Position numbers and translations under genes: made by a program. Below, piece by piece: positions 34,996 through 44,339 of a DNA stretch of 64,000 nucleotides. The notes beneath the pieces are model-generated. The model made no database searches. It saw nothing but the letters and a program-made list of their open reading frames with translations, and was not told the DNA's origin. The stretch lies in assembly GCA_945862165.1 (NCBI GenBank), contig CAMAXI010000005.1:124001-188000 (forward strand). The letters are read 5' to 3'. The DNA is from Chryseobacterium gleum (GTDB lineage: Bacteria > Bacteroidota > Bacteroidia > Flavobacteriales_D > Crocinitomicaceae). The stretch's first letter is position 1; every line of letters begins with the position of its first letter.

Positions 34996-35031
34996 AAAAA
35001 AGAGGTTTTTCAAATGAAAAACCTCTTTTTT
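34996..35031. terminator. strong intrinsic terminator behind gcvH
   Basis: Perfect 15-bp inverted repeat AAAAAAGAGGTTTTT / AAAAACCTCTTTTTT with a 6-base loop (CAAATG). The T-rich 3' arm makes it a classic intrinsic terminator, and the A-rich 5' arm would let it work on the other strand too. Confidence 0.85.
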
Positions 35032-35133
35032 AGTTTTACTAATTTCTTCACATCATTCAAAAGGGAAAAAGTTATGTGAAATTTCTTACTCATTAAAATC
35101 TATTCAAATTTATAAATGCAAATCAAAAACAAT

Positions 35134-35141
35134 TATCTTTG
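35134..35141 (+). promoter_or_regulatory. putative -7 box (TATCTTTG) for the MntA/HepT pair
   Basis: TATCTTTG matches TAnnTTTG and ends only 7 bases before the ATG at 35149. A start site at the usual distance would give a leader of just a few bases, so the mRNA may be leaderless or nearly so. Confidence 0.45.
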
Positions 35142-35148
35142 AGATACT

Positions 35149-35457
35149 ATGCTTAAGTTAATTGAAGATAAAATAACCGAAATAATTTCGCTTTGCAAAT
35201 CGCATCATGTAATTTCTATTGCCTTATTTGGTTCTGCAGCTAAAGGTTTAACGCATGTTAATAGTGATGTCGATTTTTTAGTTCAATTTTCAGATGAACT
35301 ACCTGTCCTTGATTATGCCGATAATTACTTTAGTTTATTAGAAAGGTTAGAGAAAATTGTAGGGAAAAAGGTAGATTTAATTTCTGTCAAATCTTTAAAA
35401 AATCAAATTCTAATTGAAGATATTGAGCGTTCAAAAGTAGTTTTATATGCAGCATAA
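35149..35457 (+). CDS. MNT-domain nucleotidyltransferase antitoxin (MntA-like)
   Basis: A 102-residue minimal nucleotidyltransferase. LFGSAAKGLTHVNSDVDFLV contains the GSx10DxD catalytic pattern (G28, S29, D40, D42). In characterised pairs the MNT antitoxin AMPylates a tyrosine of the HEPN toxin and so silences it. The gene overlaps the HEPN gene by 11 bases, antitoxin first. A candidate promoter sits almost at the start codon. All key residues are present, so it should be active. Confidence 0.88.
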   Translation: MLKLIEDKITEIISLCKSHHVISIALFGSAAKGLTHVNSDVDFLVQFSDELPVLDYADNYFSLLERLEKIVGKKVDLISVKSLKNQILIEDIERSKVVLYAA

Positions 35458-35785
35458 AATATTGAAATACTTGCTGGATATTGAAAGTGTCATTCTTGAA
35501 ATTGAAGCAATAAAAATTAAATCCGAAAACAATTTCACGAATTTTAAATCAGACATCATATTACAACGCGCTATCGAAAGAGATTTAGAAATAATTGGAG
35601 AAGCTATTCGTAAAATATTGGAAATAAATCCAACTATTCAAATTTCTGCTTCTAAAAATATCATTGGATTACGAAATATTATTTCTCATGCTTACGATTC
35701 TATTGAGCCAGAAATGATCTGGGGAATTATTCAAAAAAATATTCCTGTACTATCCGATGAAATTAAAATGATGAAATCTAAATAA
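35447..35785 (+). CDS. HEPN-domain ribonuclease toxin (HepT-like, DUF86)
   Basis: A 112-residue helical HEPN protein. The RNase motif RxxxxHxY is intact as R76, H81, Y83 in LRNIISHAYDSI, with the tyrosine being the usual AMPylation site. DLEIIGEAIRKILE is the other family signature. HEPN toxins of this group cut RNA, often tRNA 3' ends. It overlaps its MntA-like antitoxin gene by 11 bases. This is the third small toxin-antitoxin locus in the window and, with the VapBC-like pair, one of two that look intact. Confidence 0.9.
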   Translation: MQHKILKYLLDIESVILEIEAIKIKSENNFTNFKSDIILQRAIERDLEIIGEAIRKILEINPTIQISASKNIIGLRNIISHAYDSIEPEMIWGIIQKNIPVLSDEIKMMKSK

Positions 35786-35893
35786 TTCAGATTTATACAG
35801 CTAGAGTTGATACTCTTTTCAATGATTAAAACTTCTTTTACAATCATCAAAAATCGTCATTCTTCACTTCGTCACGCTTAACTCGTCTCTCCC

Positions 35894-37942
35894 TTACGCT
35901 TGATCCAATTTTCTTACCATGGTCAAAATCGTAGCAATCGCAACCGTCTCTCCGGTCTCATCATATACATCCACTAAGAATTTCACAATTCCTTTCGCAA
36001 TGTCATCCTCCGAACGTTTTTCTTGATCCACTTTTTCTTTTACGGTAAATCGTACACCAATGGTTGCCCCAGGATACACAGGTTTCGTGAAGCGTGCTTC
36101 TTCTAATCCGTAGTTCAATAATACCGGACCTTTTTTAGGATCCACAAACAGTCCTGCTGCTTTGGATAACACAAAATATCCATGTGCTACGCGTCGCTCA
36201 AAAATGGTTCCTTCCAAAGAAGTAGCATCCATGTGGGCATAGAAATTATCCCCTGACACATTCGCGAAATTCACTATGTCTGCATCGGATACCGTATGTT
36301 TATGTGTAAACACCGTTTCTCCAACTACTAATTCTTCAAAATGTTTTCTGAAGACGTGTGGATTTGCTTCCGGCATTTCAGCGCCAACTTGGAATTGTTG
36401 GGTAATGTGTGTGATCGTTGTTGGATGGCCTTGAATAGCAGTACGTTGCATGTAATGTAATACACCACGTTTTCCACCCATTTCTTCACCGCCTCCCGCA
36501 CGACCAGGACCACCATGTGTCAATAATGGCATTGGCGAACCATGACCTGTACTTTCTTTGGCACAGTCTTTATTCAGAACTAATATACGACCGTGCATAC
36601 TAGCAGCACCTACCACATAATCTGTTGCTTCTTGATTATCCGGAGTTACAATGGAAGAAACCAAGGAACCTTTACCCATACGCGCTAACTCAATCGCTTC
36701 GTCGATGTCTTTATATGGCATAACCGTTGATACTGGTCCAAATGCTTCGATGTTATGTACATCTGTTTTATTAAATGGATCGTTATTCACAAATAAAATA
36801 GGGGAGAAAAAAGCTCCGTTTACACAGTTATTTCCTACAACATCTACATGATCTACGTTTCCGTAAACAATCTCTTGGGATTTCGCTAATTGAAGTACAT
36901 TTTGGCGAACACGATCCACTTGTGTTTGTGTTGCTAGAGAACCCATACGCACTCCCTCCTCACTTGGGTCACCCACTTTCGTAGTTGCCAAACGCGCAGA
37001 AATTTGTTTCGATACTTCTTCTACCAGATTTTCCGGAACGATAATACGACGAACTGCCGTACATTTTTGTCCTGCTTTAATGGTAATTTCTTTGGTTGTT
37101 TCTTTGATGAATAAATCAAATTCCACAGTTCCAGGAACAGCATGTTTACCCAATACCGTTGCATTCAAGGAATCTGCTTCTAAGTTAAATGGAATACTAC
37201 GTTCACTGAATTGAGGTAAGGATTTTAATACTTTCCCTGTATGCGCGCTTCCGGTGAATGTTACTACATCTTCACTATCTACGAAGTCCAGAATTCCTCT
37301 TCCAAGACCACATACTAATTGTAAACTTCCTTCAGGCAATAACTTGGAATTAATAATATCTTTAACCATTAATTCGGTTACAAAACAGGTAAACTCGGAT
37401 GGTTTAACTACACAAGGAACACCCGCCATTAAGTTTACTGCTATTTTTTCCAACATCCCCCAGATTGGGAAGTTGAACGCGTTGATATGTACCGCTACTC
37501 CTTGTTTTGGCACCATGATATGATGACCGATAAACGTTCCGTTTTTAGAAAGTGGAGCTGCTGTCCCATCTACATAATATGGTAAATCTGGAAATTGTTT
37601 ACGCAAAGAAGCATTTGCAAATACGTTTCCAATTCCTCCTTCTATGTCAATCCAGGAATCCACACGCGTAGCACCAGTCAAGGCACTTAATGCATAGTAA
37701 GACTCTTTTTTGTCCATTAAAAACAAAGCCAATGCTTTCAACATACGACCGCGTTCTTGAAAGGTCATTTTACGCAATACTTTTCCTCCAACTTCTCTTC
37801 CGTATGCTAAAATTTGGTTGTAATCCAATCCTGCGCTGGAAGTTTCACCAATTACATCACCTGTTAAAGCATTGTATAAGGTTGTTTCTGAACCTGCTCC
37901 TGCGGTCCATTGACCCATTACGTAATTTTTTACCTGTATCAT
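35894..37942 (-). CDS. paaZ: bifunctional aldehyde dehydrogenase / enoyl-CoA hydratase of phenylacetate degradation (PaaZ)
   Basis: Fusion of an aldehyde dehydrogenase (about 1-510) and a MaoC-like hotdog hydratase (about 530-682). In the phenylacetyl-CoA pathway PaaZ opens the oxepin ring and oxidises the resulting aldehyde. The ATG at 37942 (682 residues) begins MIQVKNYVMGQW, the usual start; an upstream in-frame ATG 17 codons away is less likely. FTGSAHTGKVL and KAGQKCTAVRRI (catalytic cysteine) are dehydrogenase motifs. FANVSGDNFYAHMD is the MaoC signature. No other paa genes are in the window, so it may act in another ring-opening or fatty aldehyde route. Confidence 0.9.
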   Translation of the reverse strand: MIQVKNYVMGQWTAGAGSETTLYNALTGDVIGETSSAGLDYNQILAYGREVGGKVLRKMTFQERGRMLKALALFLMDKKESYYALSALTGATRVDSWIDIEGGIGNVFANASLRKQFPDLPYYVDGTAAPLSKNGTFIGHHIMVPKQGVAVHINAFNFPIWGMLEKIAVNLMAGVPCVVKPSEFTCFVTELMVKDIINSKLLPEGSLQLVCGLGRGILDFVDSEDVVTFTGSAHTGKVLKSLPQFSERSIPFNLEADSLNATVLGKHAVPGTVEFDLFIKETTKEITIKAGQKCTAVRRIIVPENLVEEVSKQISARLATTKVGDPSEEGVRMGSLATQTQVDRVRQNVLQLAKSQEIVYGNVDHVDVVGNNCVNGAFFSPILFVNNDPFNKTDVHNIEAFGPVSTVMPYKDIDEAIELARMGKGSLVSSIVTPDNQEATDYVVGAASMHGRILVLNKDCAKESTGHGSPMPLLTHGGPGRAGGGEEMGGKRGVLHYMQRTAIQGHPTTITHITQQFQVGAEMPEANPHVFRKHFEELVVGETVFTHKHTVSDADIVNFANVSGDNFYAHMDATSLEGTIFERRVAHGYFVLSKAAGLFVDPKKGPVLLNYGLEEARFTKPVYPGATIGVRFTVKEKVDQEKRSEDDIAKGIVKFLVDVYDETGETVAIATILTMVRKLDQA

Positions 37943-38009
37943 AGTATGACTTCTATAAATTGCTTTTTTTCGTTCAACTGCAAAATTGTACAATCGCGTT
38001 ATTATTTAT

Positions 38010-38017
38010 CAAAGTTA
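38010..38017 (-). promoter_or_regulatory. putative -7 box (TAACTTTG) for paaZ
   Basis: On the minus strand TAACTTTG matches TAnnTTTG, 68 bases before the paaZ start. It overlaps the last codons of the ATPase gene. Confidence 0.33.
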
Positions 38018-39181
38018 CAAATCCTTTACATTCGTCCATGAAAGTTGTTCAATTTCGTTTGGGAAACTTTCGTTTTCATTTCCAGCGTAAAGTAAAACAC
38101 CTCCATCTTGTCTAAATACTTTTTGAAACCATTTCAGGTTTTTGTGGTGTTCTTTCTGAATTTTTACAGCTGATTTTATTTCAATAGGAATTAAATTTCC
38201 TTCATTTTCAATGAGAACATCCACTTCGTTTCCAGTGGAATCTCTGTAAAAATAGACTTCCCCAAATTGCTCTTTGTTTTTTCTATTTTTGATGATTTCG
38301 GAAACGATAAAATTCTCGAAAATTGCACCATAATAGTTACTTTTTTGTAATCCTTCGACCGAATAAATACCAAGTAAATGACAAACGATACCCGTGTCGT
38401 AAAAATAAATTTTGGACGATTTGATTAAACGTTTATTGAAATTATTGAAATAGGGAGGAAGGCGATATAGAATGTAACTGCTTTCAAGTACACTTAGCCA
38501 AGCATCTAACGTTTTATGTTCTACGCCCAATTCTTTTGCTATCGAACTCATGTTAAGTAATTGAGAGGTTCTACTCGCGCAGATTTTTAGGAACTTTGAA
38601 AACAAAAGTATATCCCCAATATTACGTATCAAGCGAACATCTCGTTCCAAATAGGTACGTATATAATTGGTAATCCATCGCGATGCGCTTGATTTCTTAA
38701 GGATTATGTCAGGATAAAAACCTTCAAGTATTTGTTTGTAGAGTGATTCATTTTGGATATTACTTGCCTCTAACTCCGAAAGACTGAAAGGTAATAACTC
38801 AATATAACCAACTCGACCAGCTAAGGATTGAGAAATGTTTTGTTGCATCAAAAAATTGTTGCTTCCCGATAAGATAAATTGACCCATTTCATCGGATGAA
38901 TCTACAATGCCTTGTAAGTAATTAAATAATTCTGGAATGCGCTGAACTTCATCAAAAATTGCACCTTTTGGGTATTTTGCTAAAAATGCTTTCGGATTCG
39001 TTTTTGCAAATAGTAGGACATCAGGATCTTCTAGATTGACATATGCCTTTTCTATAAATAATTGCTTGCATAAGGTTGTTTTACCTGACTGTCTAGGCCC
39101 AATAACACACACTATTTTGAACTCTTTTGCAGTCTCAAAAGTTTCTTCTGTTAACGCTCTACCGATGTATGTAACACTCAT
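38015..39181 (-). CDS. AAA ATPase with DUF4143 domain
   Basis: A 388-residue protein of the AAA_14/DUF4143 family common in Bacteroidota and archaea. The start at 39181 is preferred because MSVTYIGRALTEETF is the usual beginning. Walker A is VIGPRQSGKTTL (about 27-38), with Walker B AIFDEVQRIPELF, and sensor-like FILSGSNNFLMQ. The C-terminal DUF4143 part contains FYRDSTGNEVDVLIENEGNLIPIEIKSA, a restriction-endonuclease-like nuclease core (D...E.K). Its role is not established; mobile or defence-related roles have been suggested for relatives. The upstream region has a tandem palindromic element. Confidence 0.88.
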   Translation of the reverse strand: MSVTYIGRALTEETFETAKEFKIVCVIGPRQSGKTTLCKQLFIEKAYVNLEDPDVLLFAKTNPKAFLAKYPKGAIFDEVQRIPELFNYLQGIVDSSDEMGQFILSGSNNFLMQQNISQSLAGRVGYIELLPFSLSELEASNIQNESLYKQILEGFYPDIILKKSSASRWITNYIRTYLERDVRLIRNIGDILLFSKFLKICASRTSQLLNMSSIAKELGVEHKTLDAWLSVLESSYILYRLPPYFNNFNKRLIKSSKIYFYDTGIVCHLLGIYSVEGLQKSNYYGAIFENFIVSEIIKNRKNKEQFGEVYFYRDSTGNEVDVLIENEGNLIPIEIKSAVKIQKEHHKNLKWFQKVFRQDGGVLLYAGNENESFPNEIEQLSWTNVKDL

Positions 39182-39212
39182 AAATCCTGATTTATTTGAA
39201 ACAAATATACAA

Positions 39213-39288
39213 ATCAACTACCAAAATTACAAATTTTTGTATTTTTGGTAATCAACTACCAAAATTTACATTTTTTGCATTTTTGGTA
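39213..39288. repeat. two tandem 38-bp copies of an inverted repeat (TACCAAAA...TTTTGGTA)
   Basis: Two 38-base units (39213-39250 and 39251-39288) lie head to tail, 33 of 38 bases identical by my count. Each unit carries TACCAAAA near its start and TTTTGGTA at its end, so each is an inverted repeat, and the junction TTTTGGTA-ATCAAC-TACCAAAA is a third. They are 32-107 bases upstream of the ATPase start. This looks like a multi-site operator or a recognition element for the ATPase/nuclease. Only two copies exist, so it is not a CRISPR array. Confidence 0.65.
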
Positions 39289-39415
39289 ATCTAATAATTT
39301 TAAATCCCCAACATCACTATGTCACTAAGTTTACCCTTAGGTGAGTTTACCTTGAGCTTGTCGATAGGATGGGTCACTATTTTATTATCTTTACACTCTA
39401 CAAATTCATTCATTT

Positions 39416-41476
39416 ATGAGCAAGGAAAAATTTACCGTTACCGCAGCATTACCTTACGCCAACGGCCCCCTTCATTTAGGACACGTGGCAGGAGTATACT
39501 TACCAGCAGATATTTTCGTGCGTTTTTTACGTATGAATGAGCACGATGTGGCTTTTATATGTGGAAGTGATGAACATGGAGCTGCAATTACATTACGTGC
39601 TAAAAAAGAAGGGATTACTCCGCAAGAAATCGTAGATAAATACAACAAGGTAATCGGAGATTCTTTCCAGCAATTTGGAATTTCATTTGATATTTTTCAC
39701 CGCACTTCTGCTGAAATTCATCATAAAACTGCGCAAGATTTCTTTTTGAAATTAGAAGAGAATGGTAAGTTTATTGAAGAAACAACGGAACAATATTACG
39801 ACGAAGATTACAACCAGTTTTTAGCAGATCGTTACATTGTTGGGGAATGTCCGAATTGCCATAATGAAAATGCGTATGGTGACCAATGTGAAAAATGTGG
39901 ATCTGCTTTAAGTCCTACGGATTTAATTAATCCTCTTTCAACGTTAAGCGGTAAAAAACCAATCTTAAAATCGACTTCTCACTGGTTCTTACCAATGGAT
40001 CGTCACGAAGAATGGTTAACTTCTTGGATACAAGATGGAATATTAGATGGGAAACAACAACACGACCCAAAAACATGGAGAAACCAGGTGATTGGTCAAT
40101 GTATGTCGTGGATAAAAGGAGGATTGAAACCAAGAGCCATGACCCGCGACCTAGATTGGGGAGTGAAAGTACCTTTGAAAGGTGCTGATGGTAAAGTATT
40201 ATATGTTTGGTTAGATGCACCAATCGGGTATATTTCTGCTACAAAACAGTGGGCTTTAGACAATAATAAAGATTGGAAAGATTACTGGACTGGCGATCGT
40301 AAATTGGTACATTTCATTGGAAAAGATAACATCGTTTTTCATGCAATTATTTTCCCGATTTTATTGAAAGACCATGGGGATTTAATTTTGCCAGATAATG
40401 TTCCTGCCTATGAATTTTTAAATTTAGAAGGAGATAAATTTTCTACATCGCGTAATTGGGCAGTATGGTTACACGAATATTTAGAACGTTATCCTACAAA
40501 AATTGACGAATTAAAATATACACTAACTGCAATTGCTCCAGAAAGTAAAGACAGTGAATTTACCTGGAAAGAATTTCAAGCACGTGTAAATAATGAACTT
40601 GCAGACATCCTTGGAAATTTTGTGAATCGTGCTTTAGTATTGACTCAAAAATACTACGAAGGAATTGTTCCAGCATGTGGGGAACTTACCGAAGAAGATC
40701 AACGTGTACTAGATACCATTGCTGCTTTTCCAGAAAAAATTGCAACATTAATTTATGCATATAAAATTCGGGAAGCACAATCGGAAGTAATGAATTTAGC
40801 GCGCTTAGGGAATAAATATTTAGCGGATAGTGAACCCTGGAAATTAGTGAAAACAGATCCAAAAAGGGTAGAGACGATCTTACATATTGCACTTCAAATT
40901 ACGGCTAATTTAAGTTTCTTATTGGAGCCATTTTTACCAGCAACAGCAACAAAATTACGTTCTTTCTTAAATGTGGAACTACCAATTTGGGGTGAAATCG
41001 GTCAAAAAACCACGTTAGTAGCTGGACATAAAGTAAATACGCCAGAAATTTTATTCCCAAAAATTGAAGATATTTTTGTGGAGGCAGAAGTTGAATTTTT
41101 AAAGCAAAGTCAAGCAACTCCAGTGGAAGTGCAAGCTGCTCCGCAAAAACCAAATGTTTCTTTCGATGATTTTACTAAGTTAGATATTCGTTTAGGTAAA
41201 ATTTTAGAAGCAGAAAAAGTACCAAAAGCAGATAAATTATTGAAATTAACTGTCGATACAGGCGTGGATGTTCGTACAATTGTATCTGGTATTGCCAATT
41301 TTTACAACCCAGAGGAAGTAGTTGGTAAAACGGTTTCTGTGTTAATTAATTTAGAACCACGTAAAATTCGTGGGGTAGAATCTGCGGGAATGATCTTAAT
41401 GGCTGAAAATGCAGCAGGAGAATTGAGTTTTGTTTCTCCTGAAAAAGTGTTTGATGCGGGTGGCGAAATTCGTTAA
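39416..41476 (+). CDS. metG: methionyl-tRNA synthetase
   Basis: Charges tRNA-Met with methionine. 686 residues. The class I HIGH-type motif is HLGH at 20-23 within [15 protein letters not shown]. The zinc-binding insert is [18 protein letters not shown]. The KMSKS loop appears as [11 protein letters not shown]. The anticodon-binding helical domain runs to about 560. A C-terminal EMAP-II-like tRNA-binding domain starts near 578 ([20 protein letters not shown]), as in dimeric MetG. No T-box or other leader element was seen upstream. A 164-base AT-rich gap without recognisable features follows. Confidence 0.97.
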   Translation: MSKEKFTVTAALPYANGPLHLGHVAGVYLPADIFVRFLRMNEHDVAFICGSDEHGAAITLRAKKEGITPQEIVDKYNKVIGDSFQQFGISFDIFHRTSAEIHHKTAQDFFLKLEENGKFIEETTEQYYDEDYNQFLADRYIVGECPNCHNENAYGDQCEKCGSALSPTDLINPLSTLSGKKPILKSTSHWFLPMDRHEEWLTSWIQDGILDGKQQHDPKTWRNQVIGQCMSWIKGGLKPRAMTRDLDWGVKVPLKGADGKVLYVWLDAPIGYISATKQWALDNNKDWKDYWTGDRKLVHFIGKDNIVFHAIIFPILLKDHGDLILPDNVPAYEFLNLEGDKFSTSRNWAVWLHEYLERYPTKIDELKYTLTAIAPESKDSEFTWKEFQARVNNELADILGNFVNRALVLTQKYYEGIVPACGELTEEDQRVLDTIAAFPEKIATLIYAYKIREAQSEVMNLARLGNKYLADSEPWKLVKTDPKRVETILHIALQITANLSFLLEPFLPATATKLRSFLNVELPIWGEIGQKTTLVAGHKVNTPEILFPKIEDIFVEAEVEFLKQSQATPVEVQAAPQKPNVSFDDFTKLDIRLGKILEAEKVPKADKLLKLTVDTGVDVRTIVSGIANFYNPEEVVGKTVSVLINLEPRKIRGVESAGMILMAENAAGELSFVSPEKVFDAGGEIR

Positions 41477-41640
41477 TACGTAGATTGTTTCTAAATTAGT
41501 TTACTAGGTAAATGGAAGCAACAACATGCGTAAGTTTACGTCTTAAAAGCGAGAGAAAAATGTAAATCAATGTTTGAAATTATAATTTATTAATTTCGAA
41601 TGGATTAAGTTTTTTCTCTATTTACTTAACATGTATCTAA

Positions 41641-42435
41641 ATGAAAAAAAAATTAATTGTAAGTTTTTCATTGTTGCTTGGAACATTTTTTTCGCAAGCA
41701 CAAACTAAAACAATAGCTTATCAAGAATTAAAATCTGCTTCAGGTGCTCTTTCAGGTTCCGGAATATTTTTTGGAGCATCGATGACTACGGATTCAATCA
41801 CAGTAACATTTGCAGGTCCATCTTCGAAATGGATTGCAGTAGGATTCGGAACTAAAATGAGTGGTTCGGACGCATTAATTTACACTGCATCTGGAGGTTC
41901 GCAAGATTGGTGGGATTATTTTATGGGAAGTACGAGTAGTAGTTCTGTCGTAAAAGATGTGCAGCAAGATTGGAAGATTAAATCGAATAATGTTTCTGGA
42001 TCGACAAGAACCTTAATAGCGTCTAGAAAGTTAAATACTGGGGATGTAAAAGATGCAGTATTTAATTACAACGCAACATCTATCAATCTGATTTGGGCGA
42101 GAGGATCCGGGTCCTCTTTCAATTTAGCGGACCATGGAGGCTCCAATCGAGCATATGGAATTGCGTTAAATTGGGTAACTCCAGATATTTCAGCAGATAT
42201 CGTTGAAATTTCAGATAATCAATTTATTAAACTTACTAATTCATCTATTACTATTTCTGTAAATGATGCGGATTATAACTATCAAATTTCAGATTTACAA
42301 GGAAATATAATCAAAGAAAAAAATAAAGCACAAGGTGAATTAACAATTAATATTTCTGAATTCAAACCTGCAGTTTATATTTTAACTTTTGGGAGTAATG
42401 GTAAATTCGTACAACGAAAATTTGTGGTACAATAA
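41641..42435 (+). CDS. secreted DOMON-domain protein with T9SS C-terminal sorting domain
   Basis: A 264-residue protein with a signal peptide (ending FFSQAQ). Residues ~25-185 look like a DOMON domain: KWIAVGFGTKMSGSDALIYT, a mid-domain RKLNTGDVKD and a histidine-bearing NLADHGGSNRAYGI. DOMON domains bind heme b or sugars and often partner with cytochrome b561. The last ~75 residues (YNYQISDLQGNIIKEKNKAQ, FKPAVYILTF, KFVQRKFVVQ) form a type A Por-secretion tail for export through the type IX system. It precedes an ankyrin gene and a b561-like gene. Confidence 0.8.
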   Translation: MKKKLIVSFSLLLGTFFSQAQTKTIAYQELKSASGALSGSGIFFGASMTTDSITVTFAGPSSKWIAVGFGTKMSGSDALIYTASGGSQDWWDYFMGSTSSSSVVKDVQQDWKIKSNNVSGSTRTLIASRKLNTGDVKDAVFNYNATSINLIWARGSGSSFNLADHGGSNRAYGIALNWVTPDISADIVEISDNQFIKLTNSSITISVNDADYNYQISDLQGNIIKEKNKAQGELTINISEFKPAVYILTFGSNGKFVQRKFVVQ

Positions 42436-42445
42436 GCACTTTTAG

Positions 42446-42964
42446 ATGTATAAATTAATTGTATTATTCCTTATTGTTGCTTTTGTTCATTTAGATGGAT
42501 TTACACAAGATATTTACGATGCGTGTAGAAAAGGCAATTTGGAGTTAATAAAGCAATTATCTAAAGTAAATCCGGACACAATCAATACGCCAAATAAAAG
42601 TGGTTATACTCCACTAATAATCGCAGGATACAGGAATCAGCTAGAAGCAGTAAAAGTACTACTTGATTTAGGTGCGAACGTAAATGCTGTTTCAGAAGAT
42701 GGAACTGTATTGACAGCTGCGTGTTATAAATCGAATACAGCATTGGTTAAAATTCTTTTGGAACAGCATGCGGATGTAAATGTTAAAAATAATGCAGGAA
42801 CAACCCCGCTGATGTTTGCGATAATGGCTGAAAATGAAGAAATAGTAAAACTATTAATTGAGAATAAGGCGGATACGCAAACGATGGATAATTCGCGTAA
42901 GTCTGCAGTAGATTTCGCAAAGGATTGCGATAGTAAAGTAATAAAAAAATTAATAGTCAAATAA
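42446..42964 (+). CDS. exported ankyrin-repeat protein
   Basis: A 172-residue protein with a signal peptide (about 1-21, FVHLDGFTQ) and four or five ankyrin repeats (GYTPLIIAGYRNQLEAVKVL, GTVLTAACYKSNTALVKIL, GTTPLMFAIMAENEEIVKLL). Periplasmic ankyrin proteins such as AnkB of Pseudomonas support heme or peroxide-stress enzymes. The start codon is 10 bases after the DOMON gene stop, so the two are cotranscribed. A chaperone or scaffold role in the envelope redox module is inference. Confidence 0.85.
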   Translation: MYKLIVLFLIVAFVHLDGFTQDIYDACRKGNLELIKQLSKVNPDTINTPNKSGYTPLIIAGYRNQLEAVKVLLDLGANVNAVSEDGTVLTAACYKSNTALVKILLEQHADVNVKNNAGTTPLMFAIMAENEEIVKLLIENKADTQTMDNSRKSAVDFAKDCDSKVIKKLIVK

Positions 42965-43070
42965 CCAATTAGTAATCAATATCCTTGAAAATAAAGTAAA
43001 CCAAGCCTGGTTTATTCTACTATAAAAGGGATTTTTATTAAATTAATAAGGTAATTTTAAATAAAAATAA

Positions 43071-43754
43071 ATGAAAAAAATCGCTATTTTGGGTGTTTTC
43101 TGCTTGATGTTAGTCCATCAACTAAATGCGCAAACAGATACCACAAAGCTATCGGAAGACGACCTTTTGTTGCAAGAATTAGGTGCAAACGACATCAAAC
43201 AAAGTTTATTACCAGAGGGAATGGGACTTATTCGCCGTTCGCTATGGGGAGAAAAAGGAGCAATGCGTAAGTTTAACTATTTTGAATTGACGACTGAAAA
43301 ACGTGAACGTGAGTTAATCGTTCGTAGACGTATGCTTCAAACACATCAAGCACTTGGTTTTGTTGCTTTAGGAGGAATGGTAGGTTCCTGTATTACGGGT
43401 CAAATTATGATTAATACAAGGAATGGGGATACCCAAGAACTTGTTAAATCACTTCATAAAGCTGCGATTACTACTACGATGATAGCTTATGGCGCAACTG
43501 CATTAATGCAATTGTTAGCTCCGCCACCAGTTATCATCCGAAAAAATAAAGGATGGAGTAATATGAAAGCGCATCGCACCCTTGCATATTTACATTTTTC
43601 GGGTATGGTTCTTACTCCTTTGGCAGGAAGATTGATGTATGGTAATTTAAGTCAATCTGCGAATGCTAGCGATAAATTAAGAAACTTTCACCAAGTATCC
43701 GGTTATATAACGACTACGCTATTTGCAGGTGCGGTAATCGTAATGAAATTCTAA
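43071..43754 (+). CDS. cytochrome b561-like four-helix membrane protein
   Basis: A 227-residue protein: signal peptide (about 1-20), a soluble N-terminal part, then four membrane helices at about 92-112, 129-150, 172-188 and 207-225. Each helix begins with or near a histidine: H92 (THQALGFVAL), H129 (LHKAAITTTM), H168/H175 (AHRTLAYLHFSGMVL) and H207 (FHQVSGYITT). That spacing fits the two-heme core of cytochrome b561/ferric reductases. It has no close named match that I can recall. It lies 106 bases after the ankyrin gene and 39 bases before a YceI gene, echoing the E. coli yceJ-yceI pairing. Confidence 0.72.
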   Translation: MKKIAILGVFCLMLVHQLNAQTDTTKLSEDDLLLQELGANDIKQSLLPEGMGLIRRSLWGEKGAMRKFNYFELTTEKRERELIVRRRMLQTHQALGFVALGGMVGSCITGQIMINTRNGDTQELVKSLHKAAITTTMIAYGATALMQLLAPPPVIIRKNKGWSNMKAHRTLAYLHFSGMVLTPLAGRLMYGNLSQSANASDKLRNFHQVSGYITTTLFAGAVIVMKF

Positions 43755-43793
43755 TTACTTAATCAAACTTTTAACTTTCTAACTTCAACTTTT

Positions 43794-44339
43794 ATGAAAA
43801 AATCAATCATTTATTCACTATTTCTAGGACTGACTTTAATGTTATGTTCCTTTGACAATGTTAAACTAACACTTAACAAAACGGATTCTTTTATTCGTTA
43901 CACGCTAGATCATCCAGCGCATACATCCATAGGAACTAGCAAAGACTTTTTTGGAAATTGTTATTATGATAATTCTACGAATAAAATCGTGAAAATCGTT
44001 ATTGCAGCTCCAGTTGCGTCGTTTGATTCTCAAAACTCAAGCCGTGACTCACATGCCTTAGAAGTATTAGAAGGTATAAAACACCCAAAAGTTTCATTTG
44101 TAAGTAAAGCAATTAAAGAAGAAGCTGGAGACCTTACAATAGTAGGCGAATTAAATTTCCACGGGATTAAAAAGGACATTACAATTAAAGCAAAACAAAT
44201 TGCATCCGATAAAAAAATTATTCTTTCAGGATCTTTTAATGTAAGTTTGGATAAATTCAACGTAGAAAAACCATCCATGGTAGGTGTATCTGTAGATGAT
44301 AATTTGGTAATGGATTTTAAAACTGTTTTTGACATTTAA
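43794..44339 (+). CDS. YceI-family lipid-binding protein
   Basis: A 181-residue secreted protein (signal peptide about 1-20) of the YceI lipocalin-like family, which binds long polyprenyl chains such as ubiquinone-8-type isoprenoids. The family motifs are VASFDSQNSSRDSHALEVL, HPKVSFVS, GELNFHGIKKDI and the closing SVDDNLVMDF. It overlaps the DMT permease gene by one base (44339). Its neighbour is a b561-like cytochrome, as in E. coli. A role in quinone or isoprenoid handling at the envelope is inferred. Confidence 0.9.
   Translation: MKKSIIYSLFLGLTLMLCSFDNVKLTLNKTDSFIRYTLDHPAHTSIGTSKDFFGNCYYDNSTNKIVKIVIAAPVASFDSQNSSRDSHALEVLEGIKHPKVSFVSKAIKEEAGDLTIVGELNFHGIKKDITIKAKQIASDKKIILSGSFNVSLDKFNVEKPSMVGVSVDDNLVMDFKTVFDI

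Noticed and set aside
39213-39288. Tandem repeats considered as a CRISPR array
   Set aside because: Only two units, directly adjacent with no spacer, and no cas genes nearby.
39289-39415. T-box or SAM-type leader before metG
   Set aside because: The short gap shows no stem set or conserved core, and such leaders are not expected here.
39319-39540. 73-codon frame overlapping the start of metG
   Set aside because: Lies mostly in metG in another frame, has no recognisable domain and would conflict with the well-supported metG start.
44030-44335. 101-codon minus-strand frame opposite the YceI gene
   Set aside because: Antisense to a well-supported gene and without a domain or start context of its own.
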